NCBI RefSeq assembly: GCF_030272615.1
Contig: NC_081413.1
Location: 554,985,136 to 555,049,135 of the forward strand
Length of the DNA stretch: 64,000 nt
From: Cryptomeria japonica
Lineage: Eukaryota > Streptophyta > Pinopsida > Cupressales > Cupressaceae
Direction: 5' to 3'
The position numbers were made by a program, and so were the translations under genes. Below the pieces are notes generated by a model. The model was not told where the DNA came from and ran no database searches. It saw nothing but the letters and a program-made list of their open reading frames with translations. Each line of letters opens with the position of its first letter. Position 1 is the first letter of the stretch. Positions 59,818 to 64,000 of this stretch are shown here, in pieces.

Positions 59818-62667
59818 ATGAGTTTTACAACAATAAGCCCTACTTACACTATTCCCGTTAGACGAAGCCGTAGAATTAAGTCTTTCCGAGGTTTAACTAC
59901 CGAGGAGATGGAACCTAATTTGAGTAGCCTTTTTAACGAGGACATGGGTAATTCCTCTAATCCTCCTAATGATGAAGAAGCTCTCCATGAATTTTCCGTT
60001 GAACAACTTTCGAAATTGGATAACCAATTTGACGATTTTCACCAATGGATGTCTCATGAGTATCCCGATAGTCAAGCTCTTCCTTTAATTGAGGGTCTAA
60101 AACGCATGCTTCAAAGTGATAAGAATGGAATTGATGTTTTGCGTGGTATTGCACACATTGTGGATTCGAATGTGATGCCTATGAAGAGTTGTGCTGAATC
60201 TTTAGGTTATACACAACCTCCTACACAAGTCAATCATTCTATTCCTTTGACCACTCCTATTGCTAGTATACCTACCTTTACATCAAACATAATGGCTACC
60301 TCTATACAAGACATTCCTCCTATGATTACTAGTCATGGGGGCAATCCTCCTTCTTCAATTAATCCTCTTCCTTCATTCAATCCAACTTCTTTGTACATTC
60401 CTTCAATGAGTGTTCCTATTACATCTTCACAAATGAATATGACGCAAGGGGGCAATCCATTTAACCATTCCATTCCTCCTTGTAGTGTTCCTCCTATCCA
60501 ATCATCCCCTATGGTTGACTATCATAGGGTCCCACCACCTTACTCTTTACCTTCTTTCAATAACATAACACCTCCATCTCAATCTAACACATCCAATATG
60601 AATTCTTCAACTGAAGCGACCATTAACAATCTAGCACAAACTGTCTCTTCTTTACAGCAACAAATTGCCTCTATGAATCAATCTAAGTTTAGTGTGCCCA
60701 CATTTGATGTTGCGAGCCCACTCTCTCTTGACATTGTTCGAGCTATCCCTCCTAAACATGTTGAAATCCCGCATTTGGAACTTTATAATGGTAAAGGAGA
60801 TCCTCTAACACATGTTAAGACTTTTCAAACAATTTGTACTGATTTTGCTTACGACCCAAGGTTGCTTGCGAAACTATTCACTAGAACATTAAGAGATAAA
60901 GCCCTACAATGGTATTGCTCGTTGCCTTCTTATTCTATTACTTCTTTTGAACAACTTGCAAATGCTTTCATTCAACAATTTCAAAACAATATAAGTCCTA
61001 AAGTTACTTTGATTGATTTAATGCATTGTAAACAAGGTGTTAAAGAAAAAGTGACTGATTTCATTGGTAGATATAAGCATTTGTATGCTCAAATTTCTTT
61101 TCCAGTGCCTGATAATGATATTCAAAGAATCTTTATTTCTAATTTGCAAAAAGATATTCGAGACAAACTTCTATTTTCTGAGTTTACTTCTTTCCAACAG
61201 TTGTGTGCCACTCTTCACAATTATCAACTGACTATGAGTCAAATGGAACAATCACATCCTATGGCTCTGAGTGATAAGGGTGATAGCAGTCAACAACCAT
61301 TTGGGAAGTTTAAACCGAACAGAGATTCCATCAAATTCAATGAAAACATCATCAACAACAATGTGAATGCAGCATCAGGTGTGCCTCCTATTTCTAAATT
61401 TTTCAGGAAAGAAAGAAAGTATACTCCTTTGAATGAATCATTGCATGATATTATGAATAAGTTATTGGGACAAAATGTGCTTACTCTTCCTCCTGTACGA
61501 CAAATTGATCCTGCAAAGATTACTTCACCTTATTTTGATCACAAAGCCTTTTGTCATTTTCATCGTCAGCCTGGGCATGATACTGAAAAATGTTTTTCTT
61601 TAAAGGGTAAAATTCAAGATTTGATTGATAATAATACTATTTCTGTTTCTGGAGTGAATGATAAAGGCAACACATCTGTAGCTCCTCCTAACCAAAATCT
61701 TCAGATTTTTACTGATCCATTACCTTCTCATACCTCTCATACCTCTAATGCGATTGAGGCTAATGATTCCTCTTTCTCATCTGATGGTCTTGTGTCTATT
61801 ACTCCGAATGTGATTAACTTTGTAGAGCAGCAAGAAATCCCTAAAGAACCTTCCATCACATTTGATTCTAGTGAAACCATTAGAGCACCTGCTGGTCCTT
61901 TATACATAGTTGCAAAAGTCAAGAATACACCTTGCCGTGGAGTGCTTATTGATCCTTCGTGCATGGTTAATGTTATTACTGAAGAATTTCTTTTTACTTT
62001 GCAATTGAATCAAGTGATCTATGACAAAACAGATGTGATTGTGAAATTATTTGATGCATTTTCTTCTCCTGCAATTGGTTCTATTACATTGCCTATTAAG
62101 GTCCATAACAAATCCCTTGATGTGAACTTTGCTATTATTCCTTCTTCCGAACAATTTCGTGTGAAGCTTGGCTATCCTTGGCTATCTTCCATGAAGGCTA
62201 TTGCTTCTCCTATTCACAAGTGTTTAAAATTTCCCCATAATGGTGAAGTTGTTACTGTCAATCATAGTCTTTTTAAACCAGCTGAAAGAACCTCTAGTGT
62301 TCCTATTGATTACTTTTGGCCTGAACAATTCCAATCTCTTCCTCCGCGAAGTGATCATCTTTTCAAATCTTATCAAAAGTGGAAAACAGATATGATCCTA
62401 TCTCTAAGTGAACCTAGAACACCTAAACTTGACATTCCTATCATTCTTGAGAAGGAAATTCTTCCTTTGAAAGACAAAACTAATGTCTTTCCCCAAGAAG
62501 ATTCCCAACCCGTCCCCATGGATGTGACTATGTCTATGCCTAATAAACTTCCTAAGAGTAGATCTATACCTCCTCATCATGATGGACTTGGTCTTCTCCC
62601 TAAACCAAAAATTCCTCCTTTATATGGAGCAGTTCCTCCTCCTGCCTTTTATAGAGAGAAGAGTTAG
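59818..62667 (+). CDS. Ty3/gypsy-type gag with CCHC-like knuckle and retropepsin-like domain, uninterrupted
   Basis: 949 codons without a stop, the only long intact frame here. Residues 1-310 are Pro/Ser-rich with a basic start (RRSRRIKSF). A retrotransposon gag domain spans about 315-480 (LELYNGKGDPLTHVKTFQ, DKALQWYCSLP). A knuckle-like CHFHRQPGHDTEKC is near residue 578, of the type seen in Tat/Athila-like gag. A retropepsin-like fold follows near 700-800, with LIDPSCMVNVI where active proteases have D-S/T-G, and GYPWLSSMKA. No RT, RNase H or integrase follows. The homology of 62656 onward to an LTR indicates that the stop at 62665 is supplied by LTR sequence, so the frame is probably cut short. 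Start choice: first ATG after the leader. Confidence 0.85.
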   Translation: MSFTTISPTYTIPVRRSRRIKSFRGLTTEEMEPNLSSLFNEDMGNSSNPPNDEEALHEFSVEQLSKLDNQFDDFHQWMSHEYPDSQALPLIEGLKRMLQSDKNGIDVLRGIAHIVDSNVMPMKSCAESLGYTQPPTQVNHSIPLTTPIASIPTFTSNIMATSIQDIPPMITSHGGNPPSSINPLPSFNPTSLYIPSMSVPITSSQMNMTQGGNPFNHSIPPCSVPPIQSSPMVDYHRVPPPYSLPSFNNITPPSQSNTSNMNSSTEATINNLAQTVSSLQQQIASMNQSKFSVPTFDVASPLSLDIVRAIPPKHVEIPHLELYNGKGDPLTHVKTFQTICTDFAYDPRLLAKLFTRTLRDKALQWYCSLPSYSITSFEQLANAFIQQFQNNISPKVTLIDLMHCKQGVKEKVTDFIGRYKHLYAQISFPVPDNDIQRIFISNLQKDIRDKLLFSEFTSFQQLCATLHNYQLTMSQMEQSHPMALSDKGDSSQQPFGKFKPNRDSIKFNENIINNNVNAASGVPPISKFFRKERKYTPLNESLHDIMNKLLGQNVLTLPPVRQIDPAKITSPYFDHKAFCHFHRQPGHDTEKCFSLKGKIQDLIDNNTISVSGVNDKGNTSVAPPNQNLQIFTDPLPSHTSHTSNAIEANDSSFSSDGLVSITPNVINFVEQQEIPKEPSITFDSSETIRAPAGPLYIVAKVKNTPCRGVLIDPSCMVNVITEEFLFTLQLNQVIYDKTDVIVKLFDAFSSPAIGSITLPIKVHNKSLDVNFAIIPSSEQFRVKLGYPWLSSMKAIASPIHKCLKFPHNGEVVTVNHSLFKPAERTSSVPIDYFWPEQFQSLPPRSDHLFKSYQKWKTDMILSLSEPRTPKLDIPIILEKEILPLKDKTNVFPQEDSQPVPMDVTMSMPNKLPKSRSIPPHHDGLGLLPKPKIPPLYGAVPPPAFYREKS

Positions 62668-62988
62668 ATGAGGATTAAAGTTAGGAGGCATGTGGGGAAA
62701 TATAATTAATTAATTAAATGAGAGAATTTAAGAGGAAAAAAGTCAACATGGATTAAATAATCAAACTATGCATTTGATATATTTAATAGAAGAAAGGATC
62801 AAATTTAATTAATTGATTGATTTATGATTGTCAATTAATTAATTAAAGGAGGAATATAGCATAATTAATAAAATTAATTGGCTATAAGGAGGGAACACTA
62901 ATTAATTAATAATGTTTACTTATTTAATTTAAGAGCATTTAAGATAGCTAAATTCAATTAATAAAATTAATAAAATTTAGGTGTCTAC
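62656..62988 (-). repeat. Gypsy-type LTR fragment, minus orientation
   Basis: Element strand begins TGTAGACACCTAAATTTT at 62988 and continues to 62656, where it abuts the gag ORF. Collinear with 51960-52070 near its left end. AT-rich, with repeated TTAATTAATTAA palindromes like the solo LTR at 44678. Confidence 0.7.
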
Positions 62989-63000
62989 ATTTTGCCCCTC
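62989..63000 (-). other. Polypurine tract beside the gypsy-type LTR
   Basis: Minus strand GAGGGGCAAAA directly precedes TGTAGACACC. The internal region expected to the right is absent: copia gag begins within about 10 bp. Confidence 0.6.
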
Positions 63001-64000
63001 TTTGCAATGGTGCTAAAATAGTGTCTACAATCTATGGAGGAGATGAGCATGTTCAAAGAGCGAAAGAGGAAAGCTTGAGAGGAAATTTCGATGACATGAG
63101 AATGATTGAAGGAGAAAATATTGCACGGTATGGTCAAAGAATCAAAGAAGTTGTTGGCGGCATAAAGAGTTCAGGAGGTAAAATAGAAGATGATGTTATA
63201 GTAAGTAAAACGCTCAGAACTCTTCAATCTTAGTATGCTATAAGAGTATAAACAATCCAAGAAATTAGATCTATTTCAAAGGATAAGGTAATTGTTGATT
63301 CATTGATTGGTAAGCTTACAACTTTTAAGTTAAATAGTTTTGACAATAGTGTGACAAAATCTACTGAATTTGCCTTTAAAGCTTTTGTTACTGGTTCATC
63401 TGCTAGAAAAGGAAAATATACATTTCAAAATCATGAGTGTAAGAAAGAGAAGTTTAGAAGATTCAAAGGAAAGGGAAGGAAACAATGTTATGTTGCAGTA
63501 GATGAAGGTGTGATCGATGAGGAGTCGGAAGAAGAATATGAAAATGAAGAAATTGTGTTTGTAGTTGTGAAAGAGGAACTGTCTGATGAAAAGGCACTAC
63601 TATCTTATATGGAGAATAGTGATGAATTGATTATAGATAGTGGCTTCTCACACCACATGACCAGAGATAAAAGTAAGTTCATAACCTTTAAATAATTTGA
63701 TGGAGGTGTTGTTAGATTTGGAAATAACTCTTCTTACATGGTGAAAGGTAAAGGTTCAATCTCTCTAAATGGGAAGAGTAATACTGATGATGTATTTTAA
63801 GTTGATGGTCTTAAGCATAATATTTAAGTGTTGGTCAAGTCAATGATAAAGGTTACTTGCTTGAGTTTAAAAGTGGAGTCTGTAGAATTGTTGGAGGTAA
63901 TGATGAACTAATTGCTACCAGGAAGCAAATTAGAGGTAACTTATTCCATTTGAATAGTAATATTAATAATTGTCTAGTTACAAGAATGGAAGACAATTGG
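63001..64000 (+). pseudogene. Copia gag-protease fragment related to families C and E, cut by window end
   Basis: Reads IYGGDEHVQRAKEESLRG, then gag through ENIARYGQRIKEVVGG, protease IIDSGFSHHMTRD (DSG kept) near 63640, FDGGVVRFGNNSSYMVKGKG, and the start of GAG-pre-integrase at 64000. Stops at 63231, about 63249, 63693 and 63798, and a frameshift near 63825. The gag N-terminus is missing at the junction with the gypsy LTR. The segment that carries the CCHC knuckle in C and E is deleted in frame near 63435-63450, joining a TFQNHECKKEKFRRFKG stretch to the post-knuckle region. Confidence 0.9.

Noticed and set aside
1-64000. Host genes, tRNA or rRNA genes, CRISPR arrays, organelle insertions
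   Set aside because: Looked for on both strands; the only tRNA-like matches are the 12-nt primer sites of LTR elements, and no host gene structure could be supported.

Overview
This is 64 kb of nuclear DNA from a large-genome seed plant. A gymnosperm is my best guess, inferred from the density of old, nested, heavily decayed LTR retrotransposons with long LTRs and the absence of any host gene. I recognise no ordinary protein-coding gene, rRNA, tRNA gene or CRISPR array. Almost everything is transposable-element sequence, and only one long reading frame (a Ty3/gypsy-type gag at 59818-62667) is uninterrupted.

Layout. 1-15990, minus strand: a tandem Ty1/copia arrangement (family A) in which internal region A1 (1-2911), an LTR (2912-4038), internal region A2 (4039-14841) and another LTR (14842-15990) follow each other, so the middle LTR is shared. 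A2 is split by a complete plus-strand copia element B (6694-13367, 5-bp target duplication ATGTT). 15991-17370 and 24624-25146: pieces of a minus-strand element D, whose gag-position ORF is a coiled-coil protein with four CCHC-type knuckles and no adjacent pol; a second unrecognised ORF lies at 15991-16341. Element C (17371-24623, minus copia) sits inside D's gag. The LTR of D (25147-25761 plus 33527-33791) is split by complete minus copia element E (25762-33521, target duplication AATAC). D itself lies in the gag of an older element F, whose LTR is 34012-35168. The nesting order is therefore F, then D, then A/C/E, then B in A.

35169-42337: 3' debris of F, an LTR remnant G (plus), an LTR-like unit H, and AT-rich DNA without recognisable genes. 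42358-51077, minus: an L1-type LINE bounded by a 20-bp target duplication, with ORF1 (DUF4283-like plus degenerate knuckle), ORF2 (endonuclease, reverse transcriptase, zinc-binding region, RNase H) and an extra downstream frame (ORF3, 284 codons). It is broken by stops and by a 791-bp gypsy-type solo LTR. 51098-62988: pieces of gypsy-type LTRs, a 4.0-kb TG...CA insertion, and the long leader plus gag of a plus-strand gypsy element that lacks pol. 63001-64000: the gag-protease part of another plus-strand copia element, cut by the window end.

Cross-cutting signals. Most premature stops for which a relative suggests the original codon fit C-to-T or G-to-A changes, as expected from deamination of methylated cytosine. 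Several distinct copia families share a poly-C-loop hairpin just inside the 3' end of the LTR, next to the primer binding site, with compensating base changes between families. The items most worth following up are that hairpin, the pol-less coiled-coil/CCHC element D with its downstream ORF, the ORF3 of the LINE, and the two shared-LTR tandem arrangements.
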